DNA of 64,000 bases from CAVUCE01 sp963739985. GTDB lineage: Bacteria; Bacteroidota; Ignavibacteria; Ignavibacteriales; Ignavibacteriaceae. Both the position numbers and the translations under genes were made by a program. Positions 46,574 to 55,376 of this stretch are shown piece after piece; position 1 is the stretch's first letter; each line of letters starts with the position of its first letter. The notes under the pieces were generated by a model that was given only the letters and a program-made list of their open reading frames with translations, was not told the origin of the DNA and did not search any database. The DNA lies in assembly GCA_963739985.1 (NCBI GenBank), contig CAVUCE010000001.1, positions 248,001 to 312,000 of the forward strand, given 5' to 3'.

Positions 46574-48250
46574 AAAAGAAACCATAAATTTATTAAATAA
46601 TATTGCAAATTTGATGGAGTACATCGGAGAAAATCCTTTAAAATTAATGCTTTTAGAAATGGTGCAGACACAATTCGACATTTAGGCGATGAATTTAAAG
46701 AAATCTTAAAAAAGAGGAAACTCGATAAAATAAAAGGGATCGGAAAAAGTTTACAATCTGTTATTTACGAATTTAATGAAACGGGTGAATCTAATACTTA
46801 TATAGAATTAAAAAAACAAGCACCTGAAGGTATTGAAGAACTATTGAAAATTAGAGGTTTAGGTTCTAAAAAAATAAAAATCCTCTATGAAGAACTAGGA
46901 ATATCAAGTTTAGGTGAATTAGAATACGCTTGCAAGGAAAATAGATTAGCTTTGTTAAAAGGTTTTGGAGAAGCTACTCAGAAAAAGATTTTAACAGAAC
47001 TAAGTAAACTTAAAGTTTATAGTAAATTTGTTCTGCTAAGCAGAGCGGAAGAAATAGTTGATGAAATATTGACGAAAATTTCACAACTAGAATCTATAAG
47101 TAAAGTGGCTGTTACCGGAGATTTTAGAAGGGGATTAGAGGTTATTTCATCGATTGAACTTGTAATTCTAGCATCGGATAAAAAATCTCTGCTAAATGAT
47201 CTTCAAAAAATATTTAATGTTGAATTAAAAGAAGATAGATATCAATTAAAAGATGAATACTCTGTCCCAATCATAATTTATGAATCACTGAATGAAGGCG
47301 ATTTTACAAAAAAACTTTTTATTACAACAGGTTCAGCTGCTTTTATTAAGAAATTAAAGATCGATTCAAAAACTATTTCCAGCAAAGAAGAATTGGGAAT
47401 TTTTGAGTCTATAGAATTTCCTTTCATTATTCCTGAGATGAGGGAACCCCAATTTTTTCATATTAAAAAGAAAAAATTAAAAAAGAATACTGATTTATCT
47501 GTCGATAAATTTCATGGTCTGCTCCATTTCCATACTGATTTTTCCGATGGAAGAAACACACTAAAAGAGATGCTAATTTCTGCGCAAAATGAAGGATTTC
47601 ATTACGCTGCTGTTTGCGATCACAGTAAATCAGCTGTTTATGCAAATGGTTTAAGTGTAGACAGACTAATCCAGCAAAAAGAAGAGCTTACAGCGTTAGC
47701 TTCAGATTTTAGTTTGCGACTTTTTCATGGAATTGAATCGGATATATTGCAAAATGGTCAATTAGATTATGATGAGTCAGTTTTGAAGAATTTTGATTTT
47801 GTGGTTGCCTCTGTGCATTCCAGATTTAGTATGGAGCACGATGAAATGACAAAGCGGATTATTCGAGCAGTTGAGAATCCGTACACAGATTTACTTGGTC
47901 ATCCATCCGGTAGGTTACTACTTTCGAGAGAGCCGTATAAATTTGATGTGAAAAAAGTTATTGATGCATGCGCTGCAAATAAAGTTGCTATTGAGATAAA
48001 TGCGAATCCCCGGCGTCTTGATTTGGATTGGCGATGGATTTATTATGCAAGAGAAAAAGAATGTCTATTTTCGATTAATCCCGATGCACATTCAACCCAA
48101 GAAATAGAATATATAAAATATGGAGTGATGGTTTCCAGAAAAGCAGGCGTTTTAGCTGAAGAGGTAATAAATTGTTTTCAACTGGAAGATTTTGAAGAAT
48201 TCTTAAATAGAAAAGTAAAGAGAGAATTTGCAATTCAGGATGTATTTTAA
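46563..48250 (+). CDS. polX: DNA polymerase X family protein with PHP domain (frameshifted)
   Basis: A bacterial PolX of about 560 residues: N-terminal polymerase beta-like region with helix-hairpin-helix (KLDKIKGIGKSL, LLKIRGLGSKKIK), then a C-terminal PHP phosphoesterase domain with LLHFHTDFSDGRNTL, CDHSKSA, HGIESDIL, GHPSGRLL and NPDAHS metal ligands. It is likely a repair polymerase with 3'-5' exonuclease. The start at 46563 overlaps the PAP2-like gene. One base is missing near 46638: adding a T to CCTTTAAAA restores NPFKINAFRNGADTIRHLGDE. The polymerase catalytic aspartates look degenerate (the GDFRRGLE region is kept). Confidence 0.88.
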
Positions 48251-48997
48251 ATGATTAAATATTCAAAATCAGAAAATATTGGACTTTTAATTCTTAATCG
48301 ACCGGAAAAAAGAAACGCTCTAAATCCGGAATTGGTAAATGAGATTAAACTAAAGTTAGCGGATATCAAAAATGATCCGGATGTAAAATCTTTAATTATC
48401 ACCGGAGAAGGCAAAAGCTTCTGTGCCGGCGCTGATCTTTCGTACCTGAATCAATTAAGAAATAATTCTAATATAGAAAACCTTGATGATTCTGAAAATC
48501 TTGCAGAATTATTTTTGCAAATTTACGAATTTCCTAAACCCACAATTGCTGCAGTTAACGGAGCGGCAATTGCTGGTGGTTGTGGATTAGCATCGGTTTG
48601 TGATTTAATTGTAGCAGATAATAATCATGCTAAATTTGGATATTCTGAAGTAAAGATAGGTTTTATTCCGGCGATTGTCTCAATATTTTTAATTAAAAGA
48701 TGCGGAATGAGTATTGCGAAACAGATGCTTCTAACTGCAGAAATTTTCTCAGCTCAACGAGCATACGAAATTAATTTGGTAAATTATTTATCGGATGATG
48801 TGCTTGAAAAGGCTTTTGAAGTTGCCCGAAATATAAATAATAATTCTACATACAGTGTTCAACTAACAAAGCAAATTATTAATCAGATTTCTAATTTAAA
48901 TGTAAAAAAAGCTGTAGACTTTTGTACTAAACTTAACGCAATTAGCCGCTCATCAGAGGATTTTGAAAACGGCTTAAATGATTTTTTAAACAAATAA
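48251..48997 (+). CDS. enoyl-CoA hydratase/isomerase family protein
   Basis: A 248-residue crotonase-fold enzyme. NRPEKRNALN near residue 17, GEGKSFCAGADLSYL (about 54-68, first oxyanion loop) and NGAAIAGGCGLASVCD (about 98, second loop) match the family, as does GYSEVKIGFIPAI with a catalytic Glu. It could work with the acyl-CoA dehydrogenase of this window in acyl-CoA breakdown. The ATG follows the polX stop immediately. Confidence 0.9.
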   Translation: MIKYSKSENIGLLILNRPEKRNALNPELVNEIKLKLADIKNDPDVKSLIITGEGKSFCAGADLSYLNQLRNNSNIENLDDSENLAELFLQIYEFPKPTIAAVNGAAIAGGCGLASVCDLIVADNNHAKFGYSEVKIGFIPAIVSIFLIKRCGMSIAKQMLLTAEIFSAQRAYEINLVNYLSDDVLEKAFEVARNINNNSTYSVQLTKQIINQISNLNVKKAVDFCTKLNAISRSSEDFENGLNDFLNK

Positions 48998-49009
48998 CAG
49001 AGGGACTAA

Positions 49010-49537
49010 ATGTCTTTAGACTTAAAAAAATACATTAGATCTGTAAAAGATTTTCCAAAAGAAGGAATAAATTTTAAAGATATTACTACATTGTTACAAA
49101 ATCCGGAAGCTTTGAATGATACTCTAACTCAACTTCTGGAATTCATAAAAGATAAAAAGATCGACAAAGTGGTAGGAATTGAATCGCGAGGATTTATTTT
49201 TGGAGCAATGTTGGCAAAAGAATTGAATGCCGGATTTGTTCCAATTCGTAAGCCCGGCAAACTTCCCGCTGAAACTGAAAGCGCTTCTTATGCTCTTGAG
49301 TATGGAACTGACACAATTGAAATTCATAAAGATGCGATAAAACTAGATGACAAAGTTCTACTTCATGATGATCTTTTAGCAACCGGTGGAACTGCCGAAG
49401 CTGCTGCAAGGTTGATTGAAAAATTAGGCGGTGAAGTGGTCCAGGCATCATTTATCATCGAACTGGCATTTCTTAAAGGACGAGATAAATTAAAAGCTTA
49501 TGAAGTAAAATCTCTCATCAATTATGACGGTGAGTAA
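49010..49537 (+). CDS. apt: adenine phosphoribosyltransferase
   Basis: A 175-residue purine-salvage enzyme that makes AMP from adenine and PRPP. It has VKDFPKEGINFKDITTLL at the N terminus, GIESRGFIFGAMLA (near 57), RKPGKLPAET (about 81) and the PRPP loop VLLHDDLLATGGTAEAA (about 120-136). Full length. A 13-bp gap and an AGAGGGA ribosome site separate it from the crotonase gene. Confidence 0.96.
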   Translation: MSLDLKKYIRSVKDFPKEGINFKDITTLLQNPEALNDTLTQLLEFIKDKKIDKVVGIESRGFIFGAMLAKELNAGFVPIRKPGKLPAETESASYALEYGTDTIEIHKDAIKLDDKVLLHDDLLATGGTAEAAARLIEKLGGEVVQASFIIELAFLKGRDKLKAYEVKSLINYDGE

Positions 49538-49653
49538 TTTTTAGCATTTCTTGATTTGTAAGTTTTTAAAAATCCAATTACCTCAAACACATCATATTTG
49601 AGTTAATTTTAGAAAATTATATTAACATTAGTAAAGTTTTACATTGGATAATT

Positions 49654-50454
49654 ATGGGAAATAAAGAGTTCTACAAATTTGCAAAAGCATATGATATAGC
49701 GTTTCAGGGAAGAGACTATGAAGATGAATATGATTTTCTGCTATGGTGTTATAATAATCATGCTAAAAATAAAATTGATAGTAAACTTAAACCAGGATTT
49801 TTAGAAGTTGCATGCGGTCCGGCGCATCATGCGAGAGAATTTGTTCGACGCGGATGGAATTCGGTTGCTGTTGACCTTTCTGAGGAAATGTTAGAATACG
49901 CCAAAATATTATCCGAAAAAGAAAATATAAGTATGAAATATTTGGCTGCTGACATGTCTGATTTTAGTATCGAAGAAAAAGTGGACTTGGCTGGAATATT
50001 TACTGAAAGTATAACTCATTTAGTAACAAATGAACAAATTATTTCCCACTTAAAAAGTGTTGCTGCATGTATTAATTCAGGTGGAATCTATGTTATAGAA
50101 ACAAGTCATCCGCAATATTTTTTCCCTGATGATGAGCCTAATTATTGGGAAGCTAAAGAAAACGGAATGAATGTTAAAATTTTATTTGGTAAGCCTGATG
50201 ACAAATATGATCCGGTTTTACAACAATGGGAAGTAACTACAAAATTAGAGATAGAAGAAAAAGGTCAACCAACTGAAATAGTAGAATCAAAAAGCAAACA
50301 TCGCTGGTATTTAGCTCAGGAATTAAGAGCATTAATTGAACTTTCAGGTGTCTTTGACGATTTTTGGTTTTACGGAAATATGGAGGTTCCGCCGGGGAAA
50401 TTGGATAATACTGCAAATTCTGATTGTATGGTAGTTGTTTTAAGAGTTAGATAA
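49654..50454 (+). CDS. SAM-dependent methyltransferase, class I
   Basis: A 266-residue cytoplasmic protein. The SAM-binding motif I is LEVACGPAHHAREFVRRG (near 50), followed by VAVDLSEEMLEYA (motif post I) and LAADMSDF (motif II). The C-terminal half, with the HRWYLAQELRALIELSG segment, resembles small-molecule methyltransferases. Substrate not recognised. It converges with rsmI, the stops being 2 bp apart. Confidence 0.85.
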   Translation: MGNKEFYKFAKAYDIAFQGRDYEDEYDFLLWCYNNHAKNKIDSKLKPGFLEVACGPAHHAREFVRRGWNSVAVDLSEEMLEYAKILSEKENISMKYLAADMSDFSIEEKVDLAGIFTESITHLVTNEQIISHLKSVAACINSGGIYVIETSHPQYFFPDDEPNYWEAKENGMNVKILFGKPDDKYDPVLQQWEVTTKLEIEEKGQPTEIVESKSKHRWYLAQELRALIELSGVFDDFWFYGNMEVPPGKLDNTANSDCMVVVLRVR

Positions 50455-50456
50455 TC

Positions 50457-51149
50457 TTATTTAAATTTATTTGCATCCCAATTTTTCGGGGCAATAACTA
50501 CAACAAATTCTCCTTTTACAGTTTTATTTTCTAATTCATTTAATAATACGGATGGAGTACCGCGCCAAACATCTTCAAACATTTTGGTTAGTTCTTTGCA
50601 TACAGAAATAGTTCTATCAGGCATATATTCATTTAATTCTTTAAGTAATTTTTCAATTCTATAAATGGATTCATATAGAACAATTGTTCTTTCTTCGTTT
50701 GCAAGATTTTGCAATAGTTTTTGTCTACCTTTTTTTTGAGGAGGAAAACCTTCAAATACGAATGAGTTGGTCGGTAAACCAGCAACTGTTAGAGCTGTAA
50801 TAACAGCAGAAACTCCCGGCACAGGTTCAATTTTAATTCCATTAGAAATTGCAGCGGAAATCAATCTAATGCCCGGATCGGAAATTCCGGGTGTACCAGC
50901 ATCGGAAACGACAGCACAAGATTCGCCTGCCTGTATCCTATTCAAAATATATTCAAGTTTAGCAGATTCATTTACAGCATTTATTGAAACCATTTCTTTT
51001 TTGATTTCATAATGGTGTAGTAAAAAGCTTGTAACTCTGGTATCTTCGCAAGCTACAAAATCCACATCGCGTAATGTATCTAATGCTCTGAGTGTAATGT
51101 CTTTAAGGTTGCCTATAGGTGTGCTTACAATGTAAAGTGTATTTTCCAC
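50457..51149 (-). CDS. rsmI: 16S rRNA (cytidine(1402)-2'-O)-methyltransferase
   Basis: A 230-residue tetrapyrrole-methylase-fold enzyme that methylates the ribose of C1402 in the decoding centre. The motifs STPIGNLKDIT (9-19), CEDTRVTS, VSDAGTPGISDPG (about 83-95), PVPGVSAVITAL and FEGFPPQKKGRQ match RsmI. Length slightly short but typical for forms that lack the C-terminal extension. Confidence 0.95.
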   Translation of the reverse strand: MENTLYIVSTPIGNLKDITLRALDTLRDVDFVACEDTRVTSFLLHHYEIKKEMVSINAVNESAKLEYILNRIQAGESCAVVSDAGTPGISDPGIRLISAAISNGIKIEPVPGVSAVITALTVAGLPTNSFVFEGFPPQKKGRQKLLQNLANEERTIVLYESIYRIEKLLKELNEYMPDRTISVCKELTKMFEDVWRGTPSVLLNELENKTVKGEFVVVIAPKNWDANKFK

Positions 51150-51167
51150 AAATATCTTTATTTAAAA

Positions 51168-51197
51168 TGATAATCCCGCCAAACGGCGGGACATCAT
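51168..51197 (-). terminator. terminator after lat
   Basis: CCCGCC-AAAC-GGCGGG gives a strong GC stem, extended by one A-T pair and by flanking ATGAT/ATCAT. Read on the minus strand it is followed by a T-rich stretch. It lies between the lat stop and the rsmI start. Confidence 0.65.
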
Positions 51198-51218
51198 GCA
51201 AGTAGTTAATAATAATAT

Positions 51219-52589
51219 TTAGTTATTAGACGACATTAAAAATAGTATTTTTTTAATAATTTTCAAGCCTTCATCTAATCCCTCTTTTGTAACATTTAGT
51301 GCAGGTCTGAATCTAATTGATTTTTCACCACATCCTAAAATAATCAATTTATCTTTATAACAAGACTGAGCAAATTTATTTCGTAATTCAGGCCAAGGAA
51401 GATCAAAAGAACACATTAAACCTAATCCTCTAGAATTACTTATCAAACTAGGAAACTCAACTTGTAAAGCTTTTAGTTGATCAAGTAAATATTCGCCTTG
51501 AGTTTTAGCATTTTCAACAAGGTTTTCATCTTGTATTGTTTGAAGAATATGCTTGGAACGAACCATATCCGTTAAATTTGCTCCCCAAGTAGAGTTAATT
51601 CTGCTTGATTTATGAAAACAATTTTCTTTAACATCATCAACTCTGTCAGAAACCATTATTCCGCAAACTTGTGCTTTTTTACCAAATGCAACAATATCCG
51701 GTCTCACAAAATATTCATGTGCCCAAAATTTACCGGTTAATCCGAATCCTGTTTGAACTTCATCAAACATCAAAAGAATATCGTTTTTATCCGCGATTTC
51801 TCTTAACTGTTCAAAAAATTCTTTTCTGAACATATTATCGCCGCCTTCACCTTGTATGGGTTCTAAAATAATAACAGCAATATCATCAGGATTATTTTTG
51901 ATAGCTTGATTTATTTCATCTATAGCTTTTTCTTCTAATTGTTTTATAGTCTCTAAATTTTGTTCTAACGGAAAAGTGATTTTCGGATTTGTAACTCTTG
52001 GCCAATCAAATTTAGGGAAGTATTTTACTTTATTTGGTTCAGTATTAGTTAAGGAAAGCGTATAACCGCTTCTTCCGTGGAAAGCTTGCTTGAAATGAAG
52101 AACTTTATGTCCTTTTTCTTCCTTTATGCCTTTCATAAAGTTTTTTTGAACCTTCCAATCGAAAGCAACTTTAAGTCCGTTTTCAACTGCTAATGCACCA
52201 CCGGAGATAAAGAAAATATATTTCATATATTCTGGCTTTGCTACTTTTGAAAAAGTCTCAACAAATTCGGCCATTTGGGTAGTATATATATCAGAGTTGG
52301 AAGGCTTATTAACTGCGGCTATAGCTAGTTCGTGTTTGACTTGATCATTGTTTATTCTTGGATGATTCATCCCGAGCGGAGAAGAAGCAAAAAATGTAAA
52401 AAAGTCTAAATATTTATCACCGTTTCTAGCATCTACTAAATAAATTCCTTTGCTATTATTTAGATCCAAAACAATGTCATATCCATCAGCTAACATATTA
52501 TGACCAATTATTTCATGAACATTTTTTGGTAAAATTGTTGAAAATTCTTCCATTAAATCTCCGTTTGAGTGTGTATTTTTTAATTCCAT
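51219..52589 (-). CDS. lat: L-lysine 6-transaminase
   Basis: A 456-residue class III aminotransferase that moves the epsilon-amino group of lysine to 2-oxoglutarate, giving 2-aminoadipate 6-semialdehyde. LAT-type features are FTFFASSPLGMNHP (near 65), GGALAVENGLKVAFDWK, FHGRSGYTLSLTNT, PIQGEGGDN, MFDEVQTGFGLTG and the PLP lysine in VAFGKKAQVCG (near 298). AGGAGG lies 7 nt before the ATG. The divergent neighbour at 53644 is the matching semialdehyde dehydrogenase. The leader is long and structured, with a possible anti-Shine-Dalgarno. Confidence 0.92.
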   Translation of the reverse strand: MELKNTHSNGDLMEEFSTILPKNVHEIIGHNMLADGYDIVLDLNNSKGIYLVDARNGDKYLDFFTFFASSPLGMNHPRINNDQVKHELAIAAVNKPSNSDIYTTQMAEFVETFSKVAKPEYMKYIFFISGGALAVENGLKVAFDWKVQKNFMKGIKEEKGHKVLHFKQAFHGRSGYTLSLTNTEPNKVKYFPKFDWPRVTNPKITFPLEQNLETIKQLEEKAIDEINQAIKNNPDDIAVIILEPIQGEGGDNMFRKEFFEQLREIADKNDILLMFDEVQTGFGLTGKFWAHEYFVRPDIVAFGKKAQVCGIMVSDRVDDVKENCFHKSSRINSTWGANLTDMVRSKHILQTIQDENLVENAKTQGEYLLDQLKALQVEFPSLISNSRGLGLMCSFDLPWPELRNKFAQSCYKDKLIILGCGEKSIRFRPALNVTKEGLDEGLKIIKKILFLMSSNN

Positions 52590-52594
52590 ATTAT

Positions 52595-52735
52595 TCCTCC
52601 TTTTTAAAAATTCTTTATTACAACTATTATTTATAACTAATTAGATATGACCAGGAGGACTTGATTAGAACACGTTTTCAAAACGTGAGGCCAAGTAGCT
52701 TCTGTGATGTTTGAAGCCGGTTTGAACACAAAAGG
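52595..52735 (-). promoter_or_regulatory. structured lat leader, possible SD-sequestering RNA
   Basis: Read on the minus strand, the leader folds as a GCTTC/GAAGC hairpin, then ACTTG/CAAGT enclosing CACGTTTT/AAAACGTG (52671-52687). It next has TCCTCCT (52653-52659), which is fully complementary to AGGAGGA, the lat ribosome site (52595-52601). It could switch between an open and a closed form. No lysine-riboswitch core motifs were recognised, so if it is a riboswitch it is of another class. Entirely a prediction. Confidence 0.35.
52671..52687. repeat. 17-bp palindrome upstream of lat
   Basis: CACGTTTT-C-AAAACGTG is a perfect inverted repeat with 8-bp arms about 82 bp before lat. It may be a protein-binding operator or the stem-loop of the lat leader RNA. 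Confidence 0.4.
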
Positions 52736-53153
52736 TTAATATTTTTTTCATATAACTAAATTAAAATTATTCTAATGATTCAAAGTAAAAATTCTTATTA
52801 GAACTATCAATCGATTGATATGAAAAATATTGAATTTAAATTAACTATTTTGCTAGTGGAATTATCAAGGATATAATCTGTTATAAAATAAGCAGTTATG
52901 GCTTGTATAATGTTGTAATAAAATGTAATATTATTTATTTTACATTTATTGGAATAAAAGTTATATCCTGTTGGAGAGATATGACCTCTGACAAATTTAT
53001 TATCACATACTTTATCACGGAAATAAGTTTATTGACAGATAATAATTCGACATCTTTGACTGAGTTTATTGCTTCAGAGTAGGCAATAGTTTCTTTTGCC
53101 GTGATAAACAAATCCAATAATCATTAAAAATTATAAGATTGATTTTTTAATTT

Positions 53154-53182
53154 TTATTTGTTACACTATCTGTAACAAATAA
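53154..53182. promoter_or_regulatory. perfect 12-bp inverted repeat, probable Rrf2 operator
   Basis: TTATTTGTTACA-CTATC-TGTAACAAATAA has perfect 12-bp arms around 5 bp and ends 8 bp before the rrf2 ATG. Size and symmetry fit a dimeric helix-turn-helix repressor. The position predicts autoregulation of rrf2 and the ALDH gene. The identity of the binding protein is inferred. Confidence 0.6.
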
Positions 53183-53190
53183 GAAAATTT

Positions 53191-53634
53191 ATGTCAGCTT
53201 CCACAAAACTATCAGTTGCAACTAAAGCCATTTGCTATTTGGCTAAATCCTATCCGGATCCAAAATCGAGTCAGGAGATTGCAGATTTTATTGGCTCGAA
53301 TGCATCTAAACTTAGGAAGATCCTATCAATGTTAGTGAAAAACAATATTTTGGAAAGCACTTACGGAACTCAAGGCGGATTTTTATTGAAAAAGAAGCCC
53401 GATAAAATGCATCTTCAGGAAATCTATTGTGCAATAGAAGATAGAAAAGCTTTTTATCTTGATATAACAAAGTCAAATAGAAAAGAAGAAAGTGATACAA
53501 CGAAACTTAATAACTATTTTCTTGATTTATTCACGGACATACAAATAGATATTGAGAACAAAATGAAAAATATTAGTTTGCAAAAAATTATTGATCAAAT
53601 AAACTCAGAACAAAAATCAAATAAAAATAAATAA
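53191..53634 (+). CDS. Rrf2 family transcriptional regulator
   Basis: A 147-residue winged-helix regulator. The N-terminal KLSVATKAICYLAKSYPDPKSSQEIADFIG with the recognition helix around ASKLRKILSMLVKN, and the wing ILESTYGTQGGFLL, match Rrf2. The Fe-S-binding cysteines of IscR/NsrR (three Cys around residues 92-106) are missing; only one Cys, near 77, is seen in the effector part. It may therefore sense something other than an Fe-S cluster. It is followed after 9 bp by the aldehyde dehydrogenase gene and is probably its regulator. Confidence 0.87.
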   Translation: MSASTKLSVATKAICYLAKSYPDPKSSQEIADFIGSNASKLRKILSMLVKNNILESTYGTQGGFLLKKKPDKMHLQEIYCAIEDRKAFYLDITKSNRKEESDTTKLNNYFLDLFTDIQIDIENKMKNISLQKIIDQINSEQKSNKNK

Positions 53635-53643
53635 GGAGTGAAA

Positions 53644-55176
53644 ATGGAATTCTTAGAGAAATTAGGAATTAAAGAGAAAAACTTCGGTTCTTGTTCCGGA
53701 ACAAAATGGAATGAAACTACTTCGGAAGGTGAATTGAAAATTTATTCGCCGACTAACGGTAAATATATAGCTTCGGTTTATCAGGCCTCTTCGGAAGATT
53801 ATGAAAATATGGTAGCTATTGGTCAAAAAGCTTTTAAAGTTTGGAGAAACATGCCTGCTCCTAAAAGAGGGGAGATAGTCAGACAAATTGGTTTAAAATT
53901 AAGAGAATATAAACCATATCTTGGCAGATTAGTTTCTTATGAAATGGGAAAATCATTACAAGAAGGTTTAGGTGAAGTCCAGGAAATGATTGATATTTGT
54001 GACTTTGCAGTCGGTCAATCAAGACAATTATACGGTTATACGATGGTCTCTGAAAGACCAAATCATAGAATGTATGATCAATATCATCCTTTGGGAATTG
54101 TTGGAACAATATCTGCTTTTAATTTCCCGGTTGCAGTTTTCTCTTGGAATTCAATGTTAGCAGCTGTCTGTGGAGACGTGAATCTCTGGAAACCGTCTTC
54201 TAAAGTTCCACTATCAGCAATAGCGACTCAAAATATAATCTCGGAAGTTATAAAAGAAAATAATTTACCGGAAGGTATCTTCTCTTTGGTTATCGGAAAA
54301 GGTTCTACAATCGGTGAAAAAATATTAAACGATAAAAATTTACCGTTAATTTCTATCACCGGTTCAACAAATGTTGGAAGACATGCAGCGGAAGTTATAG
54401 CAAAGAGATTTGGAAAATACATCTTAGAATTAGGTGGAAATAATGCAATCATTTTAACTGCTGATTCTGATCTTAAAATGGCAATGCCTGCAATTGTTTT
54501 TGGTGCAGTCGGTACAGCGGGACAAAGATGTACATCAACAAGACGATTAATTATTCATGATTCGATTTATGATAAAGTTAAAGATTCCTTAATAAAAGCT
54601 TATAGTGGATTAAAGATAGGTGATCCTTTAGATGAAAAAAATCATGTAGGACCGCTGATAGATAAAGGTGCTGTTAAAGCATTTACAGATGCTTTAGAAA
54701 AATTGAAAAAAGAAGGCGGAAAAGTTATTTACGGCGGAGATGTTTTATCAGGTGAAGGTTATGAAAGCGGTACCTATGTAAAACCGGCAATTGCAGAAGC
54801 TGATAATAGTTATGAAATTGTTCAAGAAGAAACATTTGCACCGATTCTTTATTTAATTAAGTATTCCGGTGATGTTCAGAATGCTATCGATCTGCAAAAT
54901 GGTGTTGTTCAAGGTTTATCTTCATCAATCTTTACAAATAGTATGAGGGAAGCTGAAAAATTCTTATCATCTGAAGGCTCTGATTGCGGAATAGCAAATG
55001 TTAACATCGGAACTTCAGGCGCAGAAATTGGCGGCGCATTTGGCGGTGAAAAAGAAACAGGCGGAGGTCGCGAATCCGGTTCGGATGCTTGGAAAGCATA
55101 CATGAGAAGACAAACAAATACAATTAATTATGGAACCGAATTACCTCTTGCTCAGGGTATAAAATTCGATATTTAA
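53644..55176 (+). CDS. L-2-aminoadipate semialdehyde dehydrogenase (ALDH7-like)
   Basis: A 510-residue NAD(P)-dependent aldehyde dehydrogenase. GTISAFNFPVAVFSWN, SITGSTNVGR, LELGGNNAI with the catalytic Glu (near 264), and GTAGQRCTSTRR with the catalytic Cys (near 297) resemble the antiquitin/ALDH7 family that oxidises 2-aminoadipate semialdehyde. Next to lat this completes lysine to 2-aminoadipate. The ATG at 53644 follows AAGGAG by 5 nt and is preferred to the GTG at 53638. Confidence 0.9.
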   Translation: MEFLEKLGIKEKNFGSCSGTKWNETTSEGELKIYSPTNGKYIASVYQASSEDYENMVAIGQKAFKVWRNMPAPKRGEIVRQIGLKLREYKPYLGRLVSYEMGKSLQEGLGEVQEMIDICDFAVGQSRQLYGYTMVSERPNHRMYDQYHPLGIVGTISAFNFPVAVFSWNSMLAAVCGDVNLWKPSSKVPLSAIATQNIISEVIKENNLPEGIFSLVIGKGSTIGEKILNDKNLPLISITGSTNVGRHAAEVIAKRFGKYILELGGNNAIILTADSDLKMAMPAIVFGAVGTAGQRCTSTRRLIIHDSIYDKVKDSLIKAYSGLKIGDPLDEKNHVGPLIDKGAVKAFTDALEKLKKEGGKVIYGGDVLSGEGYESGTYVKPAIAEADNSYEIVQEETFAPILYLIKYSGDVQNAIDLQNGVVQGLSSSIFTNSMREAEKFLSSEGSDCGIANVNIGTSGAEIGGAFGGEKETGGGRESGSDAWKAYMRRQTNTINYGTELPLAQGIKFDI

Positions 55177-55205
55177 ATAACATTCCATAAAATAAATATG
55201 TTCTT

Positions 55206-55229
55206 GGCGGCTTATTGCCGCCTTTTTTT
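55206..55229 (+). terminator. terminator after ALDH gene
   Basis: GGCGGC-TTATT-GCCGCC, a 6-bp GC stem, is followed by seven T. It starts 30 bp after the ALDH stop and ends the rrf2-ALDH transcript. Confidence 0.9.
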
Positions 55230-55376
55230 GTAATAATGTCTCTATTTTACTTCTCAAAAACAGATTTTCTCATTTTGATATAAAATATTAAGGAATTTCA
55301 TTTGTTTTTAATTCAATTTAGGCTTTTTAAACTGGTACATAATTTGTTCTAGTATATCAAACAATTGAATGGAAAA

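Larger units (their letters stand above)
52590..53190. other. 600-bp divergent control region of lat and rrf2-ALDH
   Basis: No convincing gene; a 60-codon minus-strand frame at 52935-53117 has no ribosome site. The part nearest lat (about 52640-52740) is unusually rich in G and C and holds hairpins. The middle is very AT-rich, with an imperfect repeat AAATGTAA/TTACATTT at 52921-52947. The right end carries a perfect 12-bp inverted repeat directly before rrf2. Confidence 0.7.

Noticed and set aside
52651..52735. tRNA-like anticodon arm around CACGTTTTCAAAACGTG (reads TCA on plus, TGA on minus)
   Set aside because: The D-arm, T-arm and acceptor stem do not form on either strand, so it is not a tRNA-Sec or tRNA-Ser gene; it is better explained as a palindrome or leader hairpin.
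52590..52760. Lysine riboswitch (L-box) upstream of lat
   Set aside because: The conserved core motifs and five-helix layout of the lysine riboswitch were not found, only unrelated hairpins.
52935..53117. 60-codon frame on the minus strand in the lat/rrf2 region
   Set aside because: It uses a TTG start without a ribosome site, has no recognisable features and lies in an AT-rich control region.
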